This document shows positions 29,189-34,995 of a stretch of 38,695 bases of DNA, piece by piece (position 1 is the stretch's first letter; each line of letters starts with the position of its first letter). The notes under the pieces were generated by a model. It was not told the DNA's origin. It made no database searches and worked only from the letters and a program-made list of their open reading frames with translations. Source of the DNA: a virus; the IMG/VR virus record IMGVR_UViG_3300019776_000132, positions 1 through 38,695 of that record; one strand, 5' to 3'. The translations under genes and the position numbers were made by a program.

Positions 29189-29339
29189 TGTGTTTCTTCC
29201 ATGTTTTATAGTTACTTTCGTCGGCAAAGAAAGGGTCGTTCTTCAGCAACCATCGCTCGCATGCTCGGCGCACATCTAGGAACATCTCCTGCGGGAGACC
29301 ATCTTCTGCTAGTGTTGGGTTGCGTACAAACCTAGGCAT
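29112..29339 (-). CDS. Small early protein overlapping the DUF1599 gene
   Basis: This 75-residue frame reads MPRFVRNPTLAEDGLPQEMF, then LDVRRACERWLLKNDPFFAD. Its last 25 residues overlap the DUF1599 gene in another frame and look less ordered. The ATG overlaps the stop of a 28-residue membrane peptide gene. The N-terminal part is protein-like, so a real gene is likely. Function unknown. Confidence 0.55.
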   Translation of the reverse strand: MPRFVRNPTLAEDGLPQEMFLDVRRACERWLLKNDPFFADESNYKTWKKHNEQTSITKGTQRDMPTSVGDHGCKE

Positions 29340-29418
29340 AGTTGTTGTCGTCTTGGGTATACATGACCATTGCAACAATTGCCATGATCACGATGAAAGA
29401 TGTAATGTCCTCATGCAT
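29332..29418 (-). CDS. 28-residue single-span membrane peptide
   Basis: The frame MHEDITSFIVIMAIVAMVMY, then TQDDNNYA, is one transmembrane segment with a short acidic head and tail. Its ATG overlaps the stop of 29411-29644 and its stop overlaps the ATG of 29112-29339, so it fills exactly the interval between two genes. That fit, plus the clean hydrophobic pattern, argues for a real peptide despite its size. Confidence 0.55.
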   Translation of the reverse strand: MHEDITSFIVIMAIVAMVMYTQDDNNYA

Positions 29419-29644
29419 TGAGTAAGCGGAATTTGACTTTCGATAAGTCCTCACAAGCTTTCACCAACTCGGATGCATCGTGTGCGTTGGTGAGTTCGGC
29501 TAGTTCTTCCTGCAAGCACTCCAAGCAGACTCGTCCACCTCTAGCTGCACGCTCACAGTCGTCACGCTCGCACGTGCTGTATGTGCTAGGCCACAGCGGG
29601 AACTGATACTGAATATCGTAGATGATTTGTTTTATTGATCTCAT
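29411..29644 (-). CDS. Small protein with cysteine pairs
   Basis: This 77-residue protein has CERDDC and RVCLECLQEELAEL, which give four cysteines that could form a zinc site, followed by a helical C-terminus (ASELVKACEDLSKVKFRLLN). It overlaps 29641-29961 by 4 nt and the membrane peptide by 8 nt. No family was recognised. Confidence 0.68.
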   Translation of the reverse strand: MRSIKQIIYDIQYQFPLWPSTYSTCERDDCERAARGGRVCLECLQEELAELTNAHDASELVKACEDLSKVKFRLLNA

Positions 29645-29961
29645 GACAGGTCTAGTACTTTAAGTTCGTAGCGATTGGTTTTCTCGTTCTTCTTCCACCC
29701 GTGGATCAGAATCTTCCACCCAGCCCGGCGCAGGCAGTCTAGGTATGGTGACTCGGACATTTTTTTTGCTCGCGCAGACACATTGTTCCAGCTAGTGGTC
29801 TGGACGGCAATGGTCTCGCTCCCCGCGCATGCAAGCACATCCACGAAACCAAATAGATCCTTCCTGCGGCGGGAGAACTGACACCAATGCTCAACGACCT
29901 GCACGCAGTCTGTTGCCTTGCGTAACTCTTTTAGGGTTAGCTGTGTTGGTGATGTTTTCAT
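29641..29961 (-). CDS. PD-(D/E)XK-like nuclease, probable
   Basis: This 106-residue protein has the order LKELRKATDCVQVVEHWCQF, RRKDLFGFVDVLACAGSETI, AVQTTSWNNVSARAKKM, and LRRAGWKILIHGWKKN. It resembles small restriction-like or resolvase-type nucleases: a helix, a strand with D-L-F-G-F-V-D, a strand ending in Q-T-T in place of E-x-K, and a helix then strand. It might resolve or trim recombination intermediates beside the ERF and RecE-like genes. The catalytic lysine is not obvious, so activity is uncertain. Confidence 0.62.
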   Translation of the reverse strand: MKTSPTQLTLKELRKATDCVQVVEHWCQFSRRRKDLFGFVDVLACAGSETIAVQTTSWNNVSARAKKMSESPYLDCLRRAGWKILIHGWKKNEKTNRYELKVLDLS

Positions 29962-30305
29962 TTCAGCTTCTTGATCGCAAAGGTTGCCTTCTCCCTAAAC
30001 CCCTCGTCGTTACGGGTGAGAAAGTCTGCACGCTCCTTGGCTGCGATGACGGTGGTATGATTCTTGCGCTGAAAAATGCGAGCGGTATCAGCCAATGTGT
30101 GGTCCTCGGAGACAAGTGCCATTGCCAGCGTCCTAGCCTGCGATGGTACAGGTTGTTTATCATAGGCGAATATCTGCGCTGGATGTACGCCAAATATGTC
30201 AGATACCACGCTTATGATTTTCATAGCCTTATTCTTGGACATGCGGTGACCTAGCTCCGCGCATAGCTCGTCGGTAGTTAGGTCAGAAATATGTGTGACT
30301 TTCAT
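29958..30305 (-). CDS. Stand-alone DnaA domain IV-like DNA-binding protein
   Basis: In this protein of 115 residues (ATG at 30305), residues about 26-90 match the C-terminal DNA-binding domain of DnaA. They run SVVSDIFGVHPAQIFAYDKQ, PVPSQARTLAMALVSEDHTL, a helix (ADTARIFQR) and then the signature KNHTTVIAA (81-89), compared with RDHTTVLHA in DnaA. There is no AAA+ ATPase part, so it cannot unwind DNA alone. It may recognise DnaA boxes to block host initiation or help start phage replication; box-like sequences lie at 1378-1396. A structured leader precedes it (30322-30363). Confidence 0.85.
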   Translation of the reverse strand: MKVTHISDLTTDELCAELGHRMSKNKAMKIISVVSDIFGVHPAQIFAYDKQPVPSQARTLAMALVSEDHTLADTARIFQRKNHTTVIAAKERADFLTRNDEGFREKATFAIKKLK

Positions 30306-30313
30306 GTAAAGTG

Positions 30314-30374
30314 TTTGCCCTGCGTGCAACCCACGGGCCATGGGACAGAACCCACCTGCACGCTGGTGGAATTG
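30314..30374 (-). ncRNA. Structured leader A, paired with leader B by covariation
   Basis: On the minus strand: outer stem GCGTGCA/TGCACGC (30363-30357 with 30328-30322), inner stem CCCA/TGGG (30344-30341 with 30333-30330) with loop TGGCCCG, then AGGGCAA and the ATG at 30305. The leader at 30656-30718 has the same layout, identical loop and different but compensating stem bases. The conserved flank ACAATTCC precedes both. It has no rho-independent T-tail. Confidence 0.72.
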
Positions 30375-30647
30375 TTATGCGTTATTGGCTACTAGGTCAA
30401 TGGCAGAGCAACGGACGATGATGCCGTTGCCGCGGGCTGGAGCGAACTTGTCCACCCTATGTTCTAGGTTGCGGATGTAAGCGACTTCTTTGGCATCGCT
30501 GGGGATGACCCTATAGAAATCACCCTTGATTTGACGTGAGTTGAAGACTGGTGTTCCGTAGCGCAAATCCTTCTCTTCACGAATGATGTCAGGGTTTTTG
30601 ACCTTGGTTTTTGCACCAAATTTAAGCGTTCTCTTTATGTATTGCAT
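30375..30647 (-). CDS. Protein of unknown function behind a structured leader
   Basis: This 90-residue basic alpha/beta protein begins MQYIKRTLKFGAKTKVKNPD, continues EEKDLRYGTPVFNSRQIKGD and VIPSDAKEVAYIRNLEHRVD, and ends SAIDLVANNA. It lies between the SSB-like and DnaA-like genes, with a related RNA fold on each side. No family was recognised. The ATG follows AATCATTTTCC, with AGGGCAA further upstream at the base of the leader stem. Confidence 0.7.
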   Translation of the reverse strand: MQYIKRTLKFGAKTKVKNPDIIREEKDLRYGTPVFNSRQIKGDFYRVIPSDAKEVAYIRNLEHRVDKFAPARGNGIIVRCSAIDLVANNA

Positions 30648-30655
30648 GGAAAATG

Positions 30656-30718
30656 ATTGCCCTGTGGTGAACCTCCGGGCCAGAGGAAAATGAGACCGCT
30701 CACCACTGCGGAATTGTA
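30656..30718 (-). ncRNA. Structured leader B, paired with leader A by covariation
   Basis: On the minus strand: outer stem GTGGTGA/TCACCAC (30706-30700 with 30670-30664), inner stem CCTC/GAGG (30686-30683 with 30675-30672) with loop TGGCCCG, then AGGGCAA and the ATG at 30647. Relative to leader A, four outer and two inner pairs differ with compensating changes. Spacer lengths (13 versus 12 nt) and a single unpaired base after the inner stem are conserved. Confidence 0.72.
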
Positions 30719-30946
30719 TCAGAACGGAATCTCGTCTTGGTCCTTCTTGGGGGTAGGCTTAAATGCAGCCTTATCCTCAACCTTTAGAGAAATGAATTCG
30801 CCTTTTTTGCCCTCGCGGACCCATCCGACGATCTCATACTCTTTGCCGTTGACATCGACCTTTCCCTTATATGCAGGACGCTTTGGGTTGTCGCCCACAT
30901 CGTTCTTAAACAGAATGCCCGTGTTTGTATTGTCGTAGTTGCTCAT
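30719..30946 (-). CDS. Single-stranded DNA-binding protein-like
   Basis: This 75-residue protein is a small beta-rich domain: NTGILFKNDVGDNPKRPAYK, then GKVDVNGKEYEIVGWVREGK and KGEFISLKVED. It ends in the acidic tail DQDEIPF, like the C-terminal tip by which SSB proteins bind partners. A common phage family begins NTG.LFKN and has NPK.P.Y.G. It is likely to coat single-stranded DNA or modulate recombination; it lies 4 nt past the RecE-like gene. Its small size makes a full OB fold unlikely to be longer than minimal. Confidence 0.7.
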   Translation of the reverse strand: MSNYDNTNTGILFKNDVGDNPKRPAYKGKVDVNGKEYEIVGWVREGKKGEFISLKVEDKAAFKPTPKKDQDEIPF

Positions 30947-30950
30947 ATGT

Positions 30951-31754
30951 TTACTTTGTTTTGGTTGCCCATTTTGGGGGGGAGATTGTTTGTATGCCGT
31001 CGATGGCTGGCGGGAAATGTTTGGTCTGCACGCACTGGTTCCACTTGGCTAGTGCCTGCATGTAACCCTCGCGGCCAAGCTTGATGAAGTCCTCGTCGAG
31101 AAGTACGGTTGCCATCTCGAAAGGACGGTCAACTGCCATGAAGACGATTAGGAACTCATTACGATCCTCGCCCGATGCCATGTTCCAGAGGTCGAGGTAG
31201 AGTGCAGCCTGCCAGTGGTATCCACGGTTGATAATGAGCGATGTCAGTTGCTCCAAGCTCTCGATGCTCTGGGTAGTCTTGAGGTCAATCAGAGACAAGC
31301 CCTCTGACGGCACAAGGTCGATCATGCACTTGCAGGGTGTTCCGAATACTTCCGCGAAAACAGCAACCTCGGTGCGGTAGTCTGGGAGATGCTCGATTGC
31401 AGGGTTTTTTCTGAACGCATACCCAGCACTTTCCGCGCGGATATACTCGTCTGCGGTGATGACTTGGATGCCGCTCAAGCTGTCCCTCCACTCCCTAGCC
31501 TCCTTGGTGCGGAAGTCGGAGTAAGGCGAGACGATGTACTCAGTCTCCAGCTTGTGAGGCTCAAGGCAGGCAGTGTGGTACAGCGTGCCAGTACGCATGG
31601 CTGGGGTGCTTTCCCTGTCCTTGCTTTTATTGTACCACCTGTACGGACTCTGGTTGAAATCCCAGAGTAGTGACTTGCTCACGGGTCCAGATAGGTCTCT
31701 GGGTGTTGCGGTGCGAGTGTAGTATTCCTCGCCAAGATTCTGGATGATCTTCAT
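30951..31754 (-). CDS. RecE-like exonuclease (PD-(D/E)XK)
   Basis: This 267-residue protein contains MRTGTLYHTACLEPHKLETE (about 53-72), CMIDLVPSEGLSLIDLKTTQ, with the catalytic D...E/D-x-K type residues in SLIDLKTT, and GYHWQAALYLDLWNMASGED. These match the exonuclease VIII/RecE-like family (DUF3799). It digests the 5' strand at double-strand ends to give single strands for the ERF annealing protein encoded just upstream (4-nt overlap at 31751-31754). Together with the SSB-like protein it forms a recombination module. Confidence 0.88.
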   Translation of the reverse strand: MKIIQNLGEEYYTRTATPRDLSGPVSKSLLWDFNQSPYRWYNKSKDRESTPAMRTGTLYHTACLEPHKLETEYIVSPYSDFRTKEAREWRDSLSGIQVITADEYIRAESAGYAFRKNPAIEHLPDYRTEVAVFAEVFGTPCKCMIDLVPSEGLSLIDLKTTQSIESLEQLTSLIINRGYHWQAALYLDLWNMASGEDRNEFLIVFMAVDRPFEMATVLLDEDFIKLGREGYMQALAKWNQCVQTKHFPPAIDGIQTISPPKWATKTK

Positions 31755-32332
31755 GCTGCACCTCCCAGTTTTTTAGCCTTGGCATCAAGACTAGCGTTAG
31801 CTTTGACCAAAGAGGGCTTTGTAAGCTCGCTGAGGGATTTGACTGCGAGGTACTTGAGGAAGGCTTCCTCGTCAACGCCAAGGGACTCCATTCGCTCCTT
31901 GAGCGATGCAACATCTTCTTTGGTTGCTGGTGCAGCAGGCTTGTTGTGGGCGGCACTCTGACCATCGTCATCCTCCTGAGCAATTCCAGTCATGGCGGCT
32001 AGGGCATATCTGCGGAGGTAGGTTGTGGAAGCTCCAACACCCTGCGCGTCCGCTTTAGCTGGAACGCATGATGCTGTGGACGAGATATAGCCACCCTCGG
32101 CGTGGAGGATGGTGGTGGTGACACTCACTAGACTTCCGTCATAGGAGGTGGATTGTACGATAGACAGACCATGCGAAGCAAACACAGGTCGGACTGTGTT
32201 GAGTACCTCGGCAAGGTCGGCATAGCGGTTCTTAAAGTGTGGGTTGATGCTACCCTTAGTAGCGTTCTCCACTTCGGACTGGGCTTGGGCTAGGGCTTTA
32301 TTCAGCCCTGCGGTTGTATGTTCTAGGTTCAT
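31751..32332 (-). CDS. erf: ERF-family single-strand annealing protein
   Basis: This protein has 193 residues (ATG at 32332). The segment GSINPHFKNRYADLAEVLNT, then VRPVFASHGLSIVQS, and the block QGVGASTTYLRRYALAAMTG followed by IAQEDDDGQ are the hallmarks of ERF recombinases. The C-terminus (about 140-193) is helical and Lys/Ala-rich. It anneals complementary single strands produced by the RecE-like exonuclease and may help circularise DNA. The start is chosen from the leader CAATAGAACAAACA directly before this ATG; the frame is open 75 nt further upstream. Confidence 0.92.
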   Translation of the reverse strand: MNLEHTTAGLNKALAQAQSEVENATKGSINPHFKNRYADLAEVLNTVRPVFASHGLSIVQSTSYDGSLVSVTTTILHAEGGYISSTASCVPAKADAQGVGASTTYLRRYALAAMTGIAQEDDDGQSAAHNKPAAPATKEDVASLKERMESLGVDEEAFLKYLAVKSLSELTKPSLVKANASLDAKAKKLGGAA

Positions 32333-32410
32333 TGTTTGTTCTATTGGTTGACTGACAATGTGGTCAGATGTGGATATGAGACAGCAATTTAGCCTTGCGG
32401 TCAACAAAAT

Positions 32411-32632
32411 TTAATACCTTTTTTGCATGGAAATATAACCAGTTGCATTCCAATGTCTTACGACTTGCTTTGGAGTCCAATCTGCCATGCATGAGCGTGG
32501 AGATTTTGTGTCACACACGCACATGATGTAGGTTACACCGGGGTCATAACGCAACTCGTTATTAGGCTTCTTGCATGAGCATTTGCGCATCAAGCGTCGA
32601 GCCTCGTCAAACTCCCAGTCCTCGTCGGTCAT
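32411..32632 (-). CDS. Small cysteine-rich zinc-binding-like protein
   Basis: This 73-residue protein has CSCKK near the start, CVC and SC in the middle (TYIMCVCDTKSPRSCMADWT) and WNATGYISM near the end. The spacing C-x-C...C-x-C...W-N is like small zinc proteins such as Lar-type restriction alleviation proteins, but the match is loose. It overlaps the membrane protein gene upstream by 4 nt (ATGA). Confidence 0.68.
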   Translation of the reverse strand: MTDEDWEFDEARRLMRKCSCKKPNNELRYDPGVTYIMCVCDTKSPRSCMADWTPKQVVRHWNATGYISMQKRY

Positions 32633-32784
32633 CTGTTAATGTCTGCCCATATCAAGCCAGCATTTGCTGCGGCATACGATAGGTACACCAATGCCCAAGG
32701 AGCGTCACCCTTTAGCGCATAGCTTGCCCCAGCCGCAGTGTAAAGTAACATAGCGGCTAGGACAATTACCTGCTCAAAGCTCAT
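32629..32784 (-). CDS. Tiny two-span membrane protein
   Basis: The 51-residue frame MSFEQVIVLAAMLLYTAAGA, then SYALKGDAPWALVYLSYAAA, NAGLIWADINR, has two hydrophobic segments with a short polar turn (KGD). Both ends overlap neighbouring genes by ATGA (32629-32632 and 32781-32784), which makes it convincing despite its length. The role is unknown. Confidence 0.72.
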   Translation of the reverse strand: MSFEQVIVLAAMLLYTAAGASYALKGDAPWALVYLSYAAANAGLIWADINR

Positions 32785-33002
32785 ACCACGGAATAGAAGT
32801 GACCCTTGGGTGTCTTCCGCAAGACCAGCTTACCACTTTTAACCGCGATATTCAGTACCCGTCTAGCTCCCTCTGTATGCATCTCTGCTTTGTCGGCGTA
32901 CTCTGCTGCGGTGAATTCGTCGTCGCGTTTAGGCTCCTGCACCCCCGTGATTTTAAGGGCTTGTTCTAATGCCGTTAAGGCTACTTGTGCTTTTGTTCTC
33001 AT
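32781..33002 (-). CDS. Small winged-helix-like protein
   Basis: This protein of 73 residues (ATG at 33002) has helical segments KAQVALTALEQALKITG and EFTAAEYADKAEMHTEGARR, then a beta hairpin (GKLVLRKTPKGHFYSV) like the wing of a winged helix. The leader before the ATG is a run of AACC units. An ATG at 33035 would add 11 residues and overlap the metallophosphoesterase gene. It is a possible transcription regulator. Confidence 0.6.
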   Translation of the reverse strand: MRTKAQVALTALEQALKITGVQEPKRDDEFTAAEYADKAEMHTEGARRVLNIAVKSGKLVLRKTPKGHFYSVV

Positions 33003-33021
33003 TGTTTTGGTTGGTTGTTGG

Positions 33022-33756
33022 TTATAGAATTCCATGGGGGCTTACCCATACGCCATCCTCGTTTGTCGCGTGCCACGCCTGCCAACTACCAGTCTTGGTA
33101 TTGATGAGTCCAAACAGGAAACCCTGCCGCCATCCATGCTTAGCTTGGTATCGGTCAGCGTAGGTCATCTGGTCAATGTCTGCTAGGCATCCAACGCTGA
33201 ATGCCATACCACCATCGACATGACGAGCATGATAGGTTGCGGGGGCGTGGACGTGTCCGTGTATGCACGAACCCCACCCGTCAAAGTGCGCCTTGGCTGC
33301 GTGAACTGACGACTTGAAACCGTGGATGAGCTTTGGTCCACCCTCTGGCATGCGGAGGTATTTGCTGACATGGTAAGGACATGTCTTGATCTTCATCTTG
33401 CGGAACTCGTTTTCAATTTCAGACCATAATTCCGTGCATCGTTCACGCAGCATGCCGTCAGAACATGATGTGGAGTGGAGTGCTAGCCTGTCCTCATGGT
33501 TTCCAATCGTTAGGTAATGGGGCTGATACTGGCGAATGAACTCCATGCCCATCATCACATCGTCGGAGATGCCATCTGCCTTCTCTTCAGCAGAAGCCCC
33601 ACGCCTCAAGGGTGAGAGGTCGATGAAGTCACCTAGATGAATCCTATAGTGCGCGTCCCAAGTTTTGGTAAAGTCTAGGGCTTTCTTAATTGCCTTGGGG
33701 CATCCGTGTACACCGTGGTTGTCAGCGACCACCATGAAGCGTTTAAACTTGCTCAT
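33022..33756 (-). CDS. Calcineurin-like metallophosphoesterase
   Basis: This 244-residue protein contains ADNHG (D12, H14), HLGDFID (D43), TIGNHED (N86-H87) and IHGHVHAP (H166, H168, H170), the ordered metal-binding motifs of calcineurin-type phosphoesterases. It hydrolyses phosphodiesters or phosphomonoesters; phage members are implicated in nucleic-acid processing, but the substrate here is unknown. It overlaps the HExxH gene upstream by 4 nt. Confidence 0.9.
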   Translation of the reverse strand: MSKFKRFMVVADNHGVHGCPKAIKKALDFTKTWDAHYRIHLGDFIDLSPLRRGASAEEKADGISDDVMMGMEFIRQYQPHYLTIGNHEDRLALHSTSCSDGMLRERCTELWSEIENEFRKMKIKTCPYHVSKYLRMPEGGPKLIHGFKSSVHAAKAHFDGWGSCIHGHVHAPATYHARHVDGGMAFSVGCLADIDQMTYADRYQAKHGWRQGFLFGLINTKTGSWQAWHATNEDGVWVSPHGIL

Positions 33757-34049
33757 TGTTTCTTTGGTTGTTGTTGTAGTTTCTCTAGTGCAGGAAAAAA
33801 CAAATGGTCAAGGCAACGCACGACCCCCTCTTCCACTTGAGTGAATGGTTCACAATGTCCAATGCCTCCGATAGCGAAAGCAGCGTGCATAAGTTCATGG
33901 CGAAGTGTGTCATTCATCTCCTTGGTTGGGCCTTTCCTGACAGAAATAACCATTCGGTCAAGATCAAAACTACCGAAATCTTCAAGATTCTCGACAATAA
34001 TGATTTTCACCTTCAGCCCACCGACATGGATGTGCTTGGGAAAGTTCAT
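33753..34049 (-). CDS. Small HExxH zinc-metallopeptidase-like protein
   Basis: This protein of 98 residues (ATG at 34049) overlaps the endolysin stop as ATGA. It has a short strand pair (HVGGLKVKIIIVENLEDFGS, then MVISVRKGP) and a helix with RHELMHAAF, the HExxH zinc-binding motif, followed by E-V-E-E-G as a possible third-ligand region. It resembles minimal phage metallopeptidase-like proteins next to lysis genes. Active protease function is not proven. Confidence 0.78.
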   Translation of the reverse strand: MNFPKHIHVGGLKVKIIIVENLEDFGSFDLDRMVISVRKGPTKEMNDTLRHELMHAAFAIGGIGHCEPFTQVEEGVVRCLDHLFFPALEKLQQQPKKQ

Positions 34050-34609
34050 CGCGTTGCTTGGAAATGTTGAGAATCGTATCCCCAATGAGCGCCAGCAGCC
34101 ATCCATCCTTCTCGGCTAAAAATCTCCATTATTTCTATGGGCATGTTAGCCGACATGGGCCAATGCTCACGGAACTGGTTGGTGCTAGGTGCAAGGTCGA
34201 TTGCGGCTCCTCTAGCGTGCAAGGATGGCAGAGAACCACCTCTCATGGGTCTGTGGTTGTAACATCCAGCGTACTCTTTGAGAACCCACGCATGCGGGGT
34301 CTTGGAGATGTTTTCCAGAATGCGGCGAAGGCTCGGAGCTACCTTGTGGTGGCAGCGGATGCTCTTAACATTCTTCCCATCGTAGCGGATGTCGAGGTCA
34401 TTGACGGCAAGGTTGACTAGTTGCGTTTCATCGCCCGGTCGTCCGTAAAACTTAGTGAGAGACGCTTGATCCTGCGTAGGCCACGGGTGGTCTTTAGGCA
34501 TCAGACTGCGGAGGTATTCCTTGCACTTGGCTACGGACTTTTCCCCCCAGAATCCGTCTGGAGTGGCTCCTACCCGCTTTTGCAACTCAATGATCTGGTG
34601 GTATTGCAT
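34046..34609 (-). CDS. Endolysin, M15 peptidase (VanY-like)
   Basis: This 187-residue protein begins with a short peptidoglycan-binding-like motif (QKRVGATPDGFWGEKSVAKC, about 10-30), followed by a D-Ala-D-Ala carboxypeptidase/L-Ala-D-Glu peptidase domain. The motif SLHARGAAIDLA gives H131 and D138, and WGYDSQHFQ gives H182: the three zinc ligands of M15 peptidases. It cleaves the peptide part of peptidoglycan. Two tiny membrane genes lie directly upstream, making a lysis cassette. No signal peptide is present, so a holin is needed. Confidence 0.9.
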   Translation of the reverse strand: MQYHQIIELQKRVGATPDGFWGEKSVAKCKEYLRSLMPKDHPWPTQDQASLTKFYGRPGDETQLVNLAVNDLDIRYDGKNVKSIRCHHKVAPSLRRILENISKTPHAWVLKEYAGCYNHRPMRGGSLPSLHARGAAIDLAPSTNQFREHWPMSANMPIEIMEIFSREGWMAAGAHWGYDSQHFQATR

Positions 34610-34626
34610 GGTTGAATGTTACACCA

Positions 34627-34649
34627 TAGGTCAAGACCACCTTGACCTA
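34627..34649 (-). promoter_or_regulatory. Perfect 9-bp hairpin before the endolysin gene
   Basis: TAGGTCAAG (34627-34635) and CTTGACCTA (34641-34649) are perfect arms with a 5-nt loop, between the stop of the small membrane gene and the endolysin ATG at 34609. No T-run follows on either strand, so it is more likely an mRNA stabiliser or an operator than a terminator. Confidence 0.5.
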
Positions 34650-34650
34650 C

Positions 34651-34827
34651 TCACCGCTTTTTAAGCAGTTGGTAGGCAGAAATCAAGCCCACAATGATAC
34701 CGATTCCCAGCGAAGTCACACGCATACCCCACTCGATTTGCTCTTGGAGAGAGGTCACTAGGCCCAAAACTGGCACTACACTACCCACGATGCCGTGTGC
34801 TGCGTCCCGTGCGGAGTCTGCACTCAT
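34651..34827 (-). CDS. Small membrane protein, holin candidate
   Basis: The 58-residue frame MSADSARDAAHGIVGSVVPV, LGLVTSLQEQIEWGMRVTSL, GIGIIVGLISAYQLLKKR has a hydrophobic segment near the N-terminus and a strong one near the C-terminus (about 38-53), ending in basic residues. It overlaps the gene upstream by ATGA and is followed by the endolysin. A one- or two-span protein with a basic C-terminus just upstream of an endolysin is the usual holin arrangement. Confidence 0.7.
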   Translation of the reverse strand: MSADSARDAAHGIVGSVVPVLGLVTSLQEQIEWGMRVTSLGIGIIVGLISAYQLLKKR

Positions 34828-34976
34828 TTGTTGTCTCTGGCTTTAATGAGGCCGATACCAGCCGTGACAGCAGCGAACGCTCCCATGAAGTCGGGTGCGC
34901 CACCTTTGAGGACCTGAACGCCAACATTAGCGAGCGTTGAGACGATAGTGAGAATGCCAAGTGCGGTAGTTTTCAT
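34824..34976 (-). CDS. Small membrane protein, holin or spanin-like candidate
   Basis: The 50-residue frame MKTTALGILTIVSTLANVGV, QVLKGGAPDFMGAFAAVTAG, IGLIKARDNK has two hydrophobic segments and a basic tail. It overlaps the next membrane gene by 4 nt (34824-34827) and sits 19 nt after the tail-spike gene. The pair may form a two-component holin; which one makes pores cannot be decided. Confidence 0.7.
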   Translation of the reverse strand: MKTTALGILTIVSTLANVGVQVLKGGAPDFMGAFAAVTAGIGLIKARDNK

Positions 34977-34995
34977 ATGTATGTATTGTGTTTAA

